Virus record (IMG/VR): IMGVR_UViG_3300045931_000157
Location: 1 to 59,828 of that record
Length of the DNA stretch: 59,828 nucleotides
Direction: 5' to 3' (one strand)
Origin: a virus
Of this stretch, positions 50,544 to 57,949 are shown piece after piece; position 1 is the first letter of the stretch; the number at the start of each line of letters is the position of its first letter. The notes beneath the pieces were generated by a model, which did no database searches, was not told the DNA's origin, and saw only the letters and a program-made list of their open reading frames with translations. A program made the position numbers and the translations under genes.

Positions 50544-50843
50544 ATGACACAGCCGCTGCGCAAGCCACTGCTCAACGCACAGATCGCCCTGGAGGCCAGG
50601 GCCATCGCGCACCGTTTCACGCGCAGCTGCCTGCGGTTTGATGTGCTGCGCACTACGACGAGCAGTGATGACGATGACCACACCAAGGCCTGCAATGATC
50701 TGAAGCGGCAGATTCAGGACCTGGCCATGGGCGTGAAGCTGGCCACTCTGCAGGGTCATTCGTTCCGGCATTCCAAGGCAATAAAAAAAGGGGCGGGTGA
50801 TGAGGACCCGCCCCCTGTCAGTCTGGAGCCTTTGAATTGTTAG
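50544..50843 (+). CDS. Hypothetical protein at the end of the recombination operon
   Basis: The product has 99 aa (MTQPLRKPLLNAQIALEARA, then an Asp run). Its last 20 codons run through the integrase terminator hairpin (50790-50814), so the 3' end is doubtful, and it meets the integrase stop. No domain recognised. Confidence 0.45.
   Translation: MTQPLRKPLLNAQIALEARAIAHRFTRSCLRFDVLRTTTSSDDDDHTKACNDLKRQIQDLAMGVKLATLQGHSFRHSKAIKKGAGDEDPPPVSLEPLNC
50783..50814 (-). terminator. Leftward terminator of the integrase gene
   Basis: On the minus strand GGGGCGGGT pairs with ACCCGCCCC (50806-50814 with 50790-50798) across a 7-nt loop, then comes a run of seven Ts (50783-50789). It lies immediately downstream of the integrase stop. 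Confidence 0.88.
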
Positions 50844-52084
50844 GCCCTGAGCTGCACCACGTTGGTGGCCTCAGCTCGCGGCAGCAGGCCACGGCGGCTG
50901 ATGTGGTCGCTGTGGTCGGTGATGAAAAATCCGTAGTTGGATTTGATCTTCGCCTCGGAGGTGTCGTGCAGAGCAGCCACCACATAGGCCGGATCGCCAG
51001 CCAGCAGACGGCGGACAATCGAGCTGTGGCGCATGAACATCAGCACACCTTCAGCATCTTCACGCATGCCCAGCTGGTCCAGGGTTTCAATGGCCAGCGG
51101 GCGATAGGCGTTGTACGACCACTCGGTGCCATTGTCGCGGGTCAGCAGCAGGTCGTTGGCCTTCTTGCCTGCCTTCAGCTCCTGGAGCAGCGCGGCGAGC
51201 TCCACCGAGATCGCCACTGCATAACGCTGCTCACCCTTGGCCTGTCTGCTGCTGGGCTTCTTTCCGCCCTTGCAGCTTTTCGGCATCATCAGCTTCGGCT
51301 CGCGCGGATCATTGCGCAGGTCCTTGACCTGCAGGCGCTCCACCTGGCTGGCGCGTGCACCAGTCTCGCCCAGCACCTCACAGAAGACGCCGAACTTTTT
51401 GTTGCGCTCGTAGGCAGCAGCAATGAAGGCCAGCACCTTCTCAGTCGCCACCACAGAGTTGCGGGCCACACTGGTGCCTGCGAATTTCAGATCAGCCCAG
51501 GCGTCCTTGTTCTTGATGCGGCTGTCGTGCTTGGCAGCCAGGTTGCAGGCGCGAACCAGACCGACGACCATGCGGTTGAAGGTCTGCTTGTTCATGCCAG
51601 CGCGGATCAGGCCGTTGCGCCAATCCTTCAGGCCCAGGTTGGTCAGCATCTGCACCTGCGTCTTGAGCAGAGCTGGCGTCAGGTGCTGGCGCGGGTGGCG
51701 CGCGTTGTAGGTGTTGCCACCTTCCACCTCCAGCTCGCCTTCGTAGGTGAGCAGAGCTGCATCAACATCCTGCGGCGCGCCTGCCTGGTCGGCCTTCTCA
51801 TCAGGCTGGCCAAAGGAAGCGCGGGCCAGTTCATAGGCCTTGGCGAAGCTGATGCCTTCCTGACCTGGCACGTCATCAGCTGGCCCCAGGTCCTTGACCC
51901 ATTCCGGCTTGGCGGTGCGATCGTTGGCCAGCCAGGAGCCTTGCCCCAGGTTGCGGCGGTATTTCAGGAAGCGGCCAGGAGCCAGCTTCGCAGCGGTGTA
52001 CATGCCAGCTCTGACGATCAGCTGCAGGCGCTTGCCTGGAAATTCAAAGTCATTCTGGATGCGGCGTTCTCTGGTGGTCGTCAT
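50840..52084 (-). CDS. Tyrosine recombinase integrase
   Basis: The product has 414 aa with ATG at 52084, chosen because GAGAGG lies 9 bases upstream. The catalytic core is in the C-terminal half: Arg244 (LGETGARASQVERLQ), an Arg near 352 (LMFMRHSSIVRRLL), His near 373 (ALHDTS) and Tyr near 384 (IKSNYGFF). The His usually found two or three residues before the second Arg is replaced by Met/Phe. N-terminal residues 1-180 include a SAM-like core-binding region. It makes the phage temperate. The target site was not identified. Confidence 0.92.
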   Translation of the reverse strand: MTTTRERRIQNDFEFPGKRLQLIVRAGMYTAAKLAPGRFLKYRRNLGQGSWLANDRTAKPEWVKDLGPADDVPGQEGISFAKAYELARASFGQPDEKADQAGAPQDVDAALLTYEGELEVEGGNTYNARHPRQHLTPALLKTQVQMLTNLGLKDWRNGLIRAGMNKQTFNRMVVGLVRACNLAAKHDSRIKNKDAWADLKFAGTSVARNSVVATEKVLAFIAAAYERNKKFGVFCEVLGETGARASQVERLQVKDLRNDPREPKLMMPKSCKGGKKPSSRQAKGEQRYAVAISVELAALLQELKAGKKANDLLLTRDNGTEWSYNAYRPLAIETLDQLGMREDAEGVLMFMRHSSIVRRLLAGDPAYVVAALHDTSEAKIKSNYGFFITDHSDHISRRGLLPRAEATNVVQLRA

Positions 52085-52377
52085 TTTTGTGGTCCTCTCT
52101 GTTCCAATCTGTCCCAATGGTGGGGCTGCCAGGCAGGTGCCTGGCCTGGACCCAATGTAGGCAAATTCTATCGGCAGGACAAGGGGTTAAGCCCTGCACA
52201 GAGGGGGCACAGGCTAGGCACAGAGCTGGTCACTTTTACCCTTGTAGGGCAAAGCGTTAGACGAAATTCGCCAACAATATCAACGAAAAAAAATTCGTCT
52301 GTTCCAAATCCATCCCAATCGCGGGGCGTGCAGGGGCGGAGCAGGTCCTGTGCAGTGCGTATGTATAAGGTGTCGCT
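52085..52377. promoter_or_regulatory. Divergent region upstream of integrase, with direct and inverted repeats
   Basis: No gene is seen in these 293 bases. Two imperfect direct repeats of about 28 bases (52099-52126 and 52299-52327, both beginning CTGTTCCAA and ending GGGGC) lie 200 bases apart. A 10-bp inverted repeat (52259-52268 / 52291-52300, one mismatch) brackets an A-rich stretch. These could be arm-type integrase sites or an attachment core. Confidence 0.5.
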
Positions 52378-52854
52378 GTGCTGACGCCAGACGCCCTGGC
52401 GAGGCTCCTGGTGGCCGCGCTCCTGCTGGCCTGTGTCCTCACAGGGGCGAGCCTGATTTCTTACCTGGAGGGCCGCCAGCCATACGCTGTGCCCCCTCCT
52501 GTGGTGGTGCGCCTGATCTATTTCCAGCTGCCAACTCCATGGCAGCAGCCACTGCCGCAGCAGCTCACCCCGCCCGAACAGCAGCCGCGCTTCGATGACC
52601 GCTGGCCAGCAGCAGCGGAACTGACGCCAGTGCGCCAGGTCCAGCAGCGCCCAGCTCAGTCCGTGGCCGTGATCGCGGCCGATGCCTTCAGCAGGCTGCA
52701 GCTCGAGCAGCCAGCTCTGGTGACCAAGGGCAGCGACAGCCCAGTGCGCCAGGTGCAGATCAATCACAGCTCCCGCGTGCGCGACATTTGCCGGGGCAAG
52801 GGGCGCATCCACTTCACCAGAAACGGACGGCCATCCTGGAGGTGCAGGCGATGA
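52378..52854 (+). CDS. Membrane-anchored hypothetical protein
   Basis: The product has 158 aa with a GTG start. One transmembrane segment lies at residues 9-28 (LLVAALLLACVLTGASLISY), followed by a Pro- and Gln-rich extracytoplasmic part and a basic, Cys-containing end (RDICRGKGRIHFTRNGRPSW). The C-terminal motif resembles a short domain at the end of phage proteins in Rhizobiales (remembered). Function unknown. Confidence 0.65.
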   Translation: MLTPDALARLLVAALLLACVLTGASLISYLEGRQPYAVPPPVVVRLIYFQLPTPWQQPLPQQLTPPEQQPRFDDRWPAAAELTPVRQVQQRPAQSVAVIAADAFSRLQLEQPALVTKGSDSPVRQVQINHSSRVRDICRGKGRIHFTRNGRPSWRCRR

Positions 52855-53117
52855 AACAACCCGAACAGCTTGGCGACAAGCCAATCCAGCCTGAGGTGCG
52901 CGAAACGATGAACAAGATCGCGCGCGTGGTCGACAGCGCGCTCAACATAAACACCAAGGAAAAGACCTGGGGCTTTTGCCTGATGGTGTTTCCGTTTGAA
53001 GGCTTTGACGGTCGCGCCAACTACATCAGCAACGCCAAGCGGGCCGATGTGATCGTGCTGCTGAAGGAGCAGCTGAGGCGATTTGAAGGTCAAGCAGACG
53101 TGAGGGGGAAAGCATGA
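52851..53117 (+). CDS. Conserved small phage protein
   Basis: The product has 88 aa with ATG at 52851. The core WGFCLMVFPFEGFDGRANYI and SNAKRADVIVLLKEQLRRFEG is a widespread phage pattern with no known role. A longer upstream start overlaps the previous gene. Confidence 0.75.
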   Translation: MKQPEQLGDKPIQPEVRETMNKIARVVDSALNINTKEKTWGFCLMVFPFEGFDGRANYISNAKRADVIVLLKEQLRRFEGQADVRGKA

Positions 53118-53332
53118 GCATCGACCGCGACGACCCCGATATTCCAGTCAGCATCGGCCACTTCATCAGCAGCACGTTCGATGAGCTGACAGTGAACGAA
53201 CTGGAGTGGTTCGAGAAGCTGGAGCTGAAGGACCGCCTGCTGCTCGCCGGCGTCCTCAGCATCTCGGTTGAACTGGGCCGGATTGCAGAACTGCTGCAGG
53301 CCGCCTCCCAAGAAATCGAGAAGCCGAAATGA
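53114..53332 (+). CDS. Small hypothetical protein
   Basis: The product has 72 aa, helical (ISSTFDELTVNELEWFEKLE, then KDRLLLAGVLSISVELGRIA). Coupled by 4-base overlaps to both neighbours. No family recognised. Confidence 0.6.
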   Translation: MSIDRDDPDIPVSIGHFISSTFDELTVNELEWFEKLELKDRLLLAGVLSISVELGRIAELLQAASQEIEKPK

Positions 53333-53514
53333 AACACTCACTGCGCATGCAGATCATGGAGGTGCAGCGCGAAATCAGGAAGCGGCGCGAGGTGTATCCG
53401 CACCAGGTGCACATCGGGAAGCTGCGCATGAGCGAGGCGGCTGAACTTATCCGCATCATGGAAAGCGTGCTGCAGACACTGCAGGAGCTGGAGGCGCGGG
53501 AGCAGCCGGAATGA
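53329..53514 (+). CDS. Small helical protein
   Basis: The product has 61 aa, strongly helical and basic (MQIMEVQREIRKRREVYPHQ, SEAAELIRIMESVLQTL). No function recognised. Overlaps the next gene by 4 bases. Confidence 0.6.
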   Translation: MKHSLRMQIMEVQREIRKRREVYPHQVHIGKLRMSEAAELIRIMESVLQTLQELEAREQPE

Positions 53515-53639
53515 TGCGGGCCTGGCTGCTGCTCAGTCTGCTGCTGCTGGCCAGCTGCTCAACTGCGTCTGACCGCTTCCGTTTCGATAACCGATCAGAA
53601 CTGTGCAAGGCGCTGAACTCACGCGGAAAGGAGTGCTGA
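53511..53639 (+). CDS. Tiny lipoprotein (42 aa)
   Basis: ATG at 53511 overlaps the previous stop. The product MMRAWLLLSLLLLASCSTAS has a lipobox (LLASC, Cys16) and a short mature part with a second Cys pair (LCKALNSRGKEC). This is the size of Rz1-type spanins and of superinfection lipoproteins. It is not near the endolysin, so either is only a suggestion. Confidence 0.7.
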   Translation: MMRAWLLLSLLLLASCSTASDRFRFDNRSELCKALNSRGKEC

Positions 53640-53816
53640 ATGATCACCTGGAAGCCAATGGACACTGCGCCGAAGGATGGCACCACAGTTCGCATTCCGC
53701 TGCGCTTCCCACTCGGCGTGCGGGCCTACTGGGACGACGATCTGAAAACCTGGGTGTTGGCTCACCCGCTACACATCGAATCAATCCGCGATCCAGACTA
53801 CTGGAGTCCAGAGTGA
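53640..53816 (+). CDS. DUF551-like small protein
   Basis: ATG at 53640 directly follows the lipoprotein stop. The 58-aa product ITWKPMDTAPKDGTTVRIPL with a later AYWDDDLKTW matches the short DUF551-type phage proteins (W..MD.APKDG...). Function unknown. Its stop overlaps the next ATG. Confidence 0.75.
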   Translation: MITWKPMDTAPKDGTTVRIPLRFPLGVRAYWDDDLKTWVLAHPLHIESIRDPDYWSPE

Positions 53817-54025
53817 TGCCGTTCTTCGGTTGGCGTCTAAACCCATACGGCCCAGCAACCTGCTGGAAGGCTGAGCATCGGCCCTTCAACACCACACCGC
53901 TGACCAGTGGCGAGTTTGATCCGCCGCACACGCAAATCAGAACGATCACCGATGAGGAGCTGAACAGCCCGCTGAGCGTACTGGCTGCACGCTATCCCTA
54001 CGTTCCGCCGCTGGAGAAAGCCTAA
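53816..54025 (+). CDS. Small hypothetical protein
   Basis: The product has 69 aa with ATG at 53816 (MPFFGWRLNPYGPATCW). The start overlaps the previous stop. Pro- and Trp-rich with no motif. Last gene of the rightward run. Confidence 0.6.
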   Translation: MPFFGWRLNPYGPATCWKAEHRPFNTTPLTSGEFDPPHTQIRTITDEELNSPLSVLAARYPYVPPLEKA

Positions 54026-54078
54026 AGCGGCCCGCCGCTGCTTTCGGGTTTGCCTTTGGGGGGCACGGCGGGCCGCTT
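54025..54078. terminator. Large GC-rich hairpin at the junction of convergent operons
   Basis: AAGCGGCCCGCCG (54025-54037) pairs perfectly with CGGCGGGCCGCTT (54066-54078) over a 28-nt loop. It lies between the last rightward gene (54025) and the end of the leftward accessory gene (54118). It lacks a T-tract, so termination is probable but not certain, and it may act on both strands. Confidence 0.6.
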
Positions 54079-54117
54079 CGAGTTGGTACGCGGGTTGTCA
54101 ACGCTCCAACTCGGCGA

Positions 54118-54699
54118 TCACACCTTCACCCATGGGGGTGAAATCTGTCTGCCTGACAGCGCACCTCCAGGTGGTGCGGTGGCGCGCTTCGCTTTCGAGT
54201 GCCAACGCTTCACTCTGGCGTCGATCGACACGAGCTTGGCGCGGACATCATCGCCGGGCTCGGCGACTTTCTCCGGGCGCTTCAGCTTGCCTTCCAGCCA
54301 TCCATTCGAGACGACGTGGTTGATAAGCTGCCGCTCGATCCAAGCGTGGCGTGGACCGTGCGCTTCGCCGTAGAGCCGACGTGCTGCCAGATGCGAGATC
54401 GAATGCACGATCTCGTGCCAGCCGCCGCCGTTTCGGACGTAGGGTTTGCCGCCCATCAGCTTGACGCTTTTGAGCAGGCCACCGCCTTCGTCCGGGTTCA
54501 CAAGCAACACGCCGTACCGAATCCAAGTTCGTTTCCGGCCTGTCACTAGCTTCGTCGGACCTCGCCACGACTTCCCCATCGCGACGCGATAGAGACGCTT
54601 GGCACCGGCCAGAGCTTCTTGCGACGTTGGCTTCAGATCGCGACCCTCGCGAGTCCCGTCCGGCCACGCGCCGTTCACCGACTGATACTTTTCGGGCAT
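54118..54699 (-). CDS. Putative HExxH zinc metallopeptidase-like protein
   Basis: The product has 193 aa with ATG at 54699 (MPEKYQSVNGAWPDG). Residues near 110-140 read GGGWHEIVHSISHLAARRLY, an HExxH motif with additional His, then HGPRHAWIERQLINH with further His and Glu at the right distance for a third ligand, as in SprT-like proteins. The N-terminal half contains Arg/Gly-rich segments. If active it would be a cytoplasmic peptidase. Similar proteins exist in Rhizobiales prophages (remembered). Confidence 0.65.
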   Translation of the reverse strand: MPEKYQSVNGAWPDGTREGRDLKPTSQEALAGAKRLYRVAMGKSWRGPTKLVTGRKRTWIRYGVLLVNPDEGGGLLKSVKLMGGKPYVRNGGGWHEIVHSISHLAARRLYGEAHGPRHAWIERQLINHVVSNGWLEGKLKRPEKVAEPGDDVRAKLVSIDARVKRWHSKAKRATAPPGGALSGRQISPPWVKV

Positions 54700-55079
54700 C
54701 AGAGTTCTCCATTGGTTTGACGATTTCAAACAGCCCGCTGACCGAGTTGCAGATCGATCAACGTGAGAGGATTCTATCACGTCACGGAGTCGCGCTTCGA
54801 AAACGCATCGATTCCAAAAATTTTGCCGCTGACAAAAAAAGTGAATTCGGAATTTTTTGGAAATGCCAACTTCGGAATGAAGGGCTTTTCGAGATGCAAC
54901 CCGACGCGGTTTTGCGGAATCGACCCGCGTCGTTAGCGGGTCAAAGGTGCGACACTGCGTACACTTTTCGCTCTTGGTTGTGTTCGAGCCGCGCCGAATT
55001 GTTCAACGCGCGCGGTCGCGATTATCGCGCTAAGTCGTTGATGAAATAATTTTCGAGCGGTCAGAAAACCGGCGCGCGT
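54700..55079. other. 380-bp AT-richer intergenic stretch
   Basis: No convincing gene. It holds A/T-rich tracts (AATTTTGCC..., GGAATTTTTTGG near 54855) and a short inverted repeat (GACCCGC / GCGGGTC near 54929-54949). It lies inside the leftward accessory operon upstream of the HExxH gene, so that gene may have its own promoter here. Confidence 0.5.
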
Positions 55080-55265
55080 TCAAGTTGAACGTCGTCGTCG
55101 TTTGAATTGCTTCTCGACCAAGATGGTCGCCGCCCGGACCTGCTCGTCAGGTCGGCATTCTTCGAACGCCATGAACAGGCCCCAGACCACGCGGCGGACA
55201 TGGAAACCGTTGCGTTGCTGCTTGCCGATCGCCCACGCCGAACAGTTGGCGGCGTGCTTCAGCAT
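55080..55265 (-). CDS. Small basic hypothetical protein
   Basis: The product has 61 aa with ATG at 55265 (MLKHAANCSAWAIGKQQRNG) overlapping the upstream stop. It is helical with an Arg-rich end (VEKQFKRRRRST). No family recognised. Confidence 0.6.
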   Translation of the reverse strand: MLKHAANCSAWAIGKQQRNGFHVRRVVWGLFMAFEECRPDEQVRAATILVEKQFKRRRRST

Positions 55266-55465
55266 CACACCGACCCGCTCTCGCGGATTTGCTTGGCGAC
55301 GCTTTCCAGAATGTCCGGCAGCCGCAGCGTGGCTTCCAGATCGGCCTGACACGAGAAGCCGCTACCGCGCTTGCCACCGAAGACGATCACGATCGCGCCT
55401 TCAGCTTCGGCCTTCTCGCGCACCATGGTGCAAAGGTCATCGTACTTGCCCGGACCGATCGCCAT
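55265..55465 (-). CDS. Small conserved Rhizobiales-type protein
   Basis: The product has 66 aa with ATG at 55465 (MAIGPGKYDDLCTMVREKAE). The pattern KYDDLCTxVREK then GAIVIVFGGKRGSGFSCQAD is frequent in Bradyrhizobium phages and genomes (remembered). Function unknown. Overlaps both neighbours. Confidence 0.72.
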   Translation of the reverse strand: MAIGPGKYDDLCTMVREKAEAEGAIVIVFGGKRGSGFSCQADLEATLRLPDILESVAKQIRESGSV

Positions 55466-55722
55466 CACAGACCAGCCGGGCGCGGTTTGCGCTTCGTCTT
55501 CTGCTCCGTGGCCAGCGGCGGCTCGGCGCTGACCAGCTTCCACGGCGACGAGTTCTTGATGCGCTCGGCTGACTTGTATTCGTCGCCGTCGAGCGGCGAG
55601 CGGCCCAAGCCGCCGAACTGGGCCCAGCCGACCACTGCCCTTTCGGTGAGCCCTTCGTTGTCCGCTTCGATGGTGATGCGCTCGTGTGTGGTGCGCTCAA
55701 AGGTAAGTCTGTGCTTAGTCAT
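55465..55722 (-). CDS. Hypothetical protein
   Basis: The product has 85 aa with ATG at 55722 (MTKHRLTFERTTHERITIEA). The first half resembles short beta-type phage proteins, and the second half is charged (SSPWKLVSAEPPLATEQKTK). No motif recognised. Confidence 0.6.
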   Translation of the reverse strand: MTKHRLTFERTTHERITIEADNEGLTERAVVGWAQFGGLGRSPLDGDEYKSAERIKNSSPWKLVSAEPPLATEQKTKRKPRPAGL

Positions 55723-55925
55723 GTTTTGCTCCTTAGATATTTTTCGACGTAATCCCAAAAGACCTTCGCGGCTTCGTCCGGCGTGTAGCCTTCGTGCGTC
55801 ACGGTGCCGGTGTTCATGTCGATCACAACGGTGCCCTTGTCGCCCTGAAACAGAAACCTGTTGGTGGGTTTGAGATTGCTCACGGTGAACGTGAGTCCTT
55901 CCGGCACGGTCAGATCGTCAGCCAT
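55719..55925 (-). CDS. Small hypothetical protein
   Basis: The product has 68 aa with ATG at 55925 (MADDLTVPEGLTFTVSNLKP). Beta-rich first, then a C-terminal helix (TPDEAAKVFWDYVEKYLRSK). Overlaps both neighbours by a few bases. No family recognised. Confidence 0.6.
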   Translation of the reverse strand: MADDLTVPEGLTFTVSNLKPTNRFLFQGDKGTVVIDMNTGTVTHEGYTPDEAAKVFWDYVEKYLRSKT

Positions 55926-56100
55926 GTGGCTGTTTAATGGGCCTGCTTTTGTGTATCCACAAAGCCGCTCCGGTCCAGTACATCGCAGCCAAAGCATCGT
56001 CTATGCTTGCCTGCCATCCGAGGGCGACCTTAGTTATCTGATACAGCGTGACGCCCACGGCCACGCCCAGCCAAACGCTCAAGTATCCTGATCCTCTCAT
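55918..56100 (-). CDS. Small two-span membrane protein
   Basis: The product has 60 aa. Hydrophobic segments are at 6-24 (YLSVWLGVAVGVTLYQITK) and 33-49 (SIDDALAAMYWTGAALWIH). It might act as a small membrane regulator or holin-like protein, but its place in the accessory operon argues against lysis. Confidence 0.6.
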   Translation of the reverse strand: MRGSGYLSVWLGVAVGVTLYQITKVALGWQASIDDALAAMYWTGAALWIHKSRPIKQPHG

Positions 56101-56272
56101 TGGCTGTCACCCGTTGGATGTTCAATGCGCCGTTTTATTCGGCCCCATCGGTTTCCTATCCGGTAGAGCAGCGTTGCAATGAAGCCGTCTGGCGGAACAT
56201 ACCCGCCGATGTAGCCCTCGAAATATCCGTACCAAAGCCACGACCGTTCTCTCATTGGCTGTCACCCGTTGG
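56094..56272. repeat. 24-bp direct repeat at two gene junctions
   Basis: The 24-base sequence at 56094-56117 recurs exactly at 56249-56272. Each copy holds the stop of one small gene and the overlapping start of the next (TCAT), plus the codons for PTGDSQ. This looks like duplication of a translational-coupling junction. Confidence 0.75.
56097..56255 (-). CDS. Small hypothetical protein (52 aa)
   Basis: ATG at 56255 opens MRERSWLWYGYFEGYIGGYV and ends HPTGDSQ, with the stop overlapping the next gene by 4 bases. Tyr-, Trp- and Gly-rich start, basic end. Shares its last residues with the upstream small gene because the coupling junction is duplicated. Confidence 0.55.
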   Translation of the reverse strand: MRERSWLWYGYFEGYIGGYVPPDGFIATLLYRIGNRWGRIKRRIEHPTGDSQ

Positions 56273-56392
56273 CTGTTTAGTGCCGGATGACACGTTGGGG
56301 GCCTTCAGCCTGCACCAAGCAGCCTCGCGAATGTGTTGCAGAAAGTTCTGCACCAGTTCATTTGGGATCGCGGCGTCGATGGTTAGTCTCAT
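56252..56392 (-). CDS. Small hypothetical protein (46 aa)
   Basis: ATG at 56392 (MRLTIDAAIPNELVQNFLQH), ending QPTGDSQ. It begins inside the end of the 385-aa gene (35-base overlap) and its stop overlaps the next start. Helical. Same C-terminal tail as the neighbouring small gene. Confidence 0.55.
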   Translation of the reverse strand: MRLTIDAAIPNELVQNFLQHIREAAWCRLKAPNVSSGTKQPTGDSQ

Positions 56393-57515
56393 GGCGCTTT
56401 CGCTTTCGCTTGTGATGGGTCACGTTGTAATCGTGGATGGTATAGCTGATTGAAGCATCGCCTCGGTTATGTTCAGGGATTTTGAACTTGCGCCCACCAC
56501 ACCGCTTGCACTCGAACATGCTGTCCGAGCCTTCCAAGGGCTGGTAGGCCGCGCCATTGTCGTGATCGCACAGCGGGTTTTCGGGAAACATCCAATGGCG
56601 GCGCATGTGTGCTCGCACCAGCTCACGCCCGCGCCGTCTGGCGGCGCGGAGGATCCGACGCGCATGAGCCAGCCTGGTGCCTTCCTTCGGCAGGTTCAAT
56701 TCGAGGACAGTGTGCCGAACGAAGGGGCGCTGCTTGCCAGCAACGATGCGGCCGCCACCTGGCATGACCAGGCGACGACGATGCGGCACGTCATTGATGG
56801 CGCTGAGCAGTGCCCACAGGAAGCGTATCGAATAGACCGCATTATCGGCTGCATCCTGCAGGAAGCCATCCTTGCGAAACTGCTCCAGCTGCCTGTCATT
56901 CAGCCATGGCGCGCGGGTAACTGCCAGCACCATGTCACCAGCCGAATTGTAGAACAGGCTGCCGCCTTCCTTTTTGGTTTTGGCAGATGATGGGCCGAGC
57001 AGTGATGGCCAGGGCGGCACCTCGTCTGTCGTTGACCACATCATGGCAACTGGTGACACCCAGGAGCGCGGCACGCCTTCCAGTTCCTGCTCGTAGCGTG
57101 CTGCCCCCACTGCCATGACGGCCCAGTCAGCTTTCGGGTGGCGCAGCAGCAGCCAGCCCATGTGCGTCAACGGCCCGTTGACTCCATGGCTCTCTGGCAC
57201 GCCCCACTGCTCCTTGCCGCGCCTGGCCGAGGCCTTCCAGTCGTATTCGATCCAGGTGTTGGAGTGCGGAGGGAATGCCAGCCTGCGATGGTAGCTGAGG
57301 ATTTCGCCAATGCGCTTTTCGTTGAAGCGCGCAATCGCTGGCAGACCATGGCCAAGGTCTGCCAGGAAGCCCGACATGGCTTCATCGAGGCGAAACTTGC
57401 GGGCGCTCGCGATAGTGTTGGCCACCCAGCCCTTCTGGTCCATCACGCGCCTGATCTTGTTGCGCGAATATTCCTGGATCAGATGGTCGGCCAGAGTCGG
57501 CTCGTACTCCTCCAT
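56358..57515 (-). CDS. Hypothetical phage protein with C-terminal zinc-ribbon
   Basis: The product has 385 aa with ATG at 57515 (MEEYEPTLADHLIQEYSRNK). The middle contains QWGVPESHGVNGPLTH and RAPWLNDRQLEQF. The C-terminal region holds CDHDNGAAYQPLEGSDSMFECKRCGG-type Cys pairs (residues about 325-350), a possible zinc ribbon, and a very basic tail. Members of this family occur in Rhizobiales phages (remembered). Function unknown. Confidence 0.65.
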   Translation of the reverse strand: MEEYEPTLADHLIQEYSRNKIRRVMDQKGWVANTIASARKFRLDEAMSGFLADLGHGLPAIARFNEKRIGEILSYHRRLAFPPHSNTWIEYDWKASARRGKEQWGVPESHGVNGPLTHMGWLLLRHPKADWAVMAVGAARYEQELEGVPRSWVSPVAMMWSTTDEVPPWPSLLGPSSAKTKKEGGSLFYNSAGDMVLAVTRAPWLNDRQLEQFRKDGFLQDAADNAVYSIRFLWALLSAINDVPHRRRLVMPGGGRIVAGKQRPFVRHTVLELNLPKEGTRLAHARRILRAARRRGRELVRAHMRRHWMFPENPLCDHDNGAAYQPLEGSDSMFECKRCGGRKFKIPEHNRGDASISYTIHDYNVTHHKRKRKRHETNHRRRDPK

Positions 57516-57517
57516 GG

Positions 57518-57949
57518 TCAGAACACACAGAGAGCCACGCAGACGATGCCCCACACCTCGCGCAGTTCATTGGCCGCACGCAGCACGATGCCGCGAATCT
57601 GTTTGGTTTGATCCTCCCATTTCGGGTGGTTCGCCCAGGCCGGATTGGAAACAAAGCTGAAGCTGCGATGCTTGTTGCCGTTTCTCAAAATCAGACCTTC
57701 GCGCACCAGGTCACCAATGATCCGCTCGACATTGGTGCGGGCAAGGCCGCTGCTTTTGGCAATTTCTCTGATGGTCACTTCGGGCTGCTTCTTGTCAGCC
57801 CTGGCGTAGATCACCATCGCGACCAGCAGATTGTTGAACGTCATTCCTGGATTGCTGCGGCGTCCGTAGATCAAACTGATTTCAGCAAATGCTTCGATGA
57901 ATAAGCGTGCGCACACGGCTCCCTGGCCGTGCTGTGGTTCAAGCCTCAT
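57518..57949 (-). CDS. Winged-helix transcriptional regulator
   Basis: The product has 143 aa with ATG at 57949 (MRLEPQHGQGAVCARLF). The wHTH is clear: KKQPEVTIREIAKSSGLART, NVERIIGDLVREGLILRNGN, and a wing (RSFSFVSNP), like MarR/replication-initiator-type domains. It heads the accessory operon and is divergent from the XRE repressor at 58088, so it probably takes part in the lysogeny switch. Confidence 0.78.
   Translation of the reverse strand: MRLEPQHGQGAVCARLFIEAFAEISLIYGRRSNPGMTFNNLLVAMVIYARADKKQPEVTIREIAKSSGLARTNVERIIGDLVREGLILRNGNKHRSFSFVSNPAWANHPKWEDQTKQIRGIVLRAANELREVWGIVCVALCVF

Noticed and set aside
50837-52384. Rightward 515-codon frame opposite the integrase
   Set aside because: The leftward frame shows clear tyrosine recombinase motifs. 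The antisense frame shows no family pattern.
54627-55049. Rightward 140-codon frame over the AT-richer gap
   Set aside because: It starts antisense to the HExxH gene, has no binding site and no protein-like pattern.
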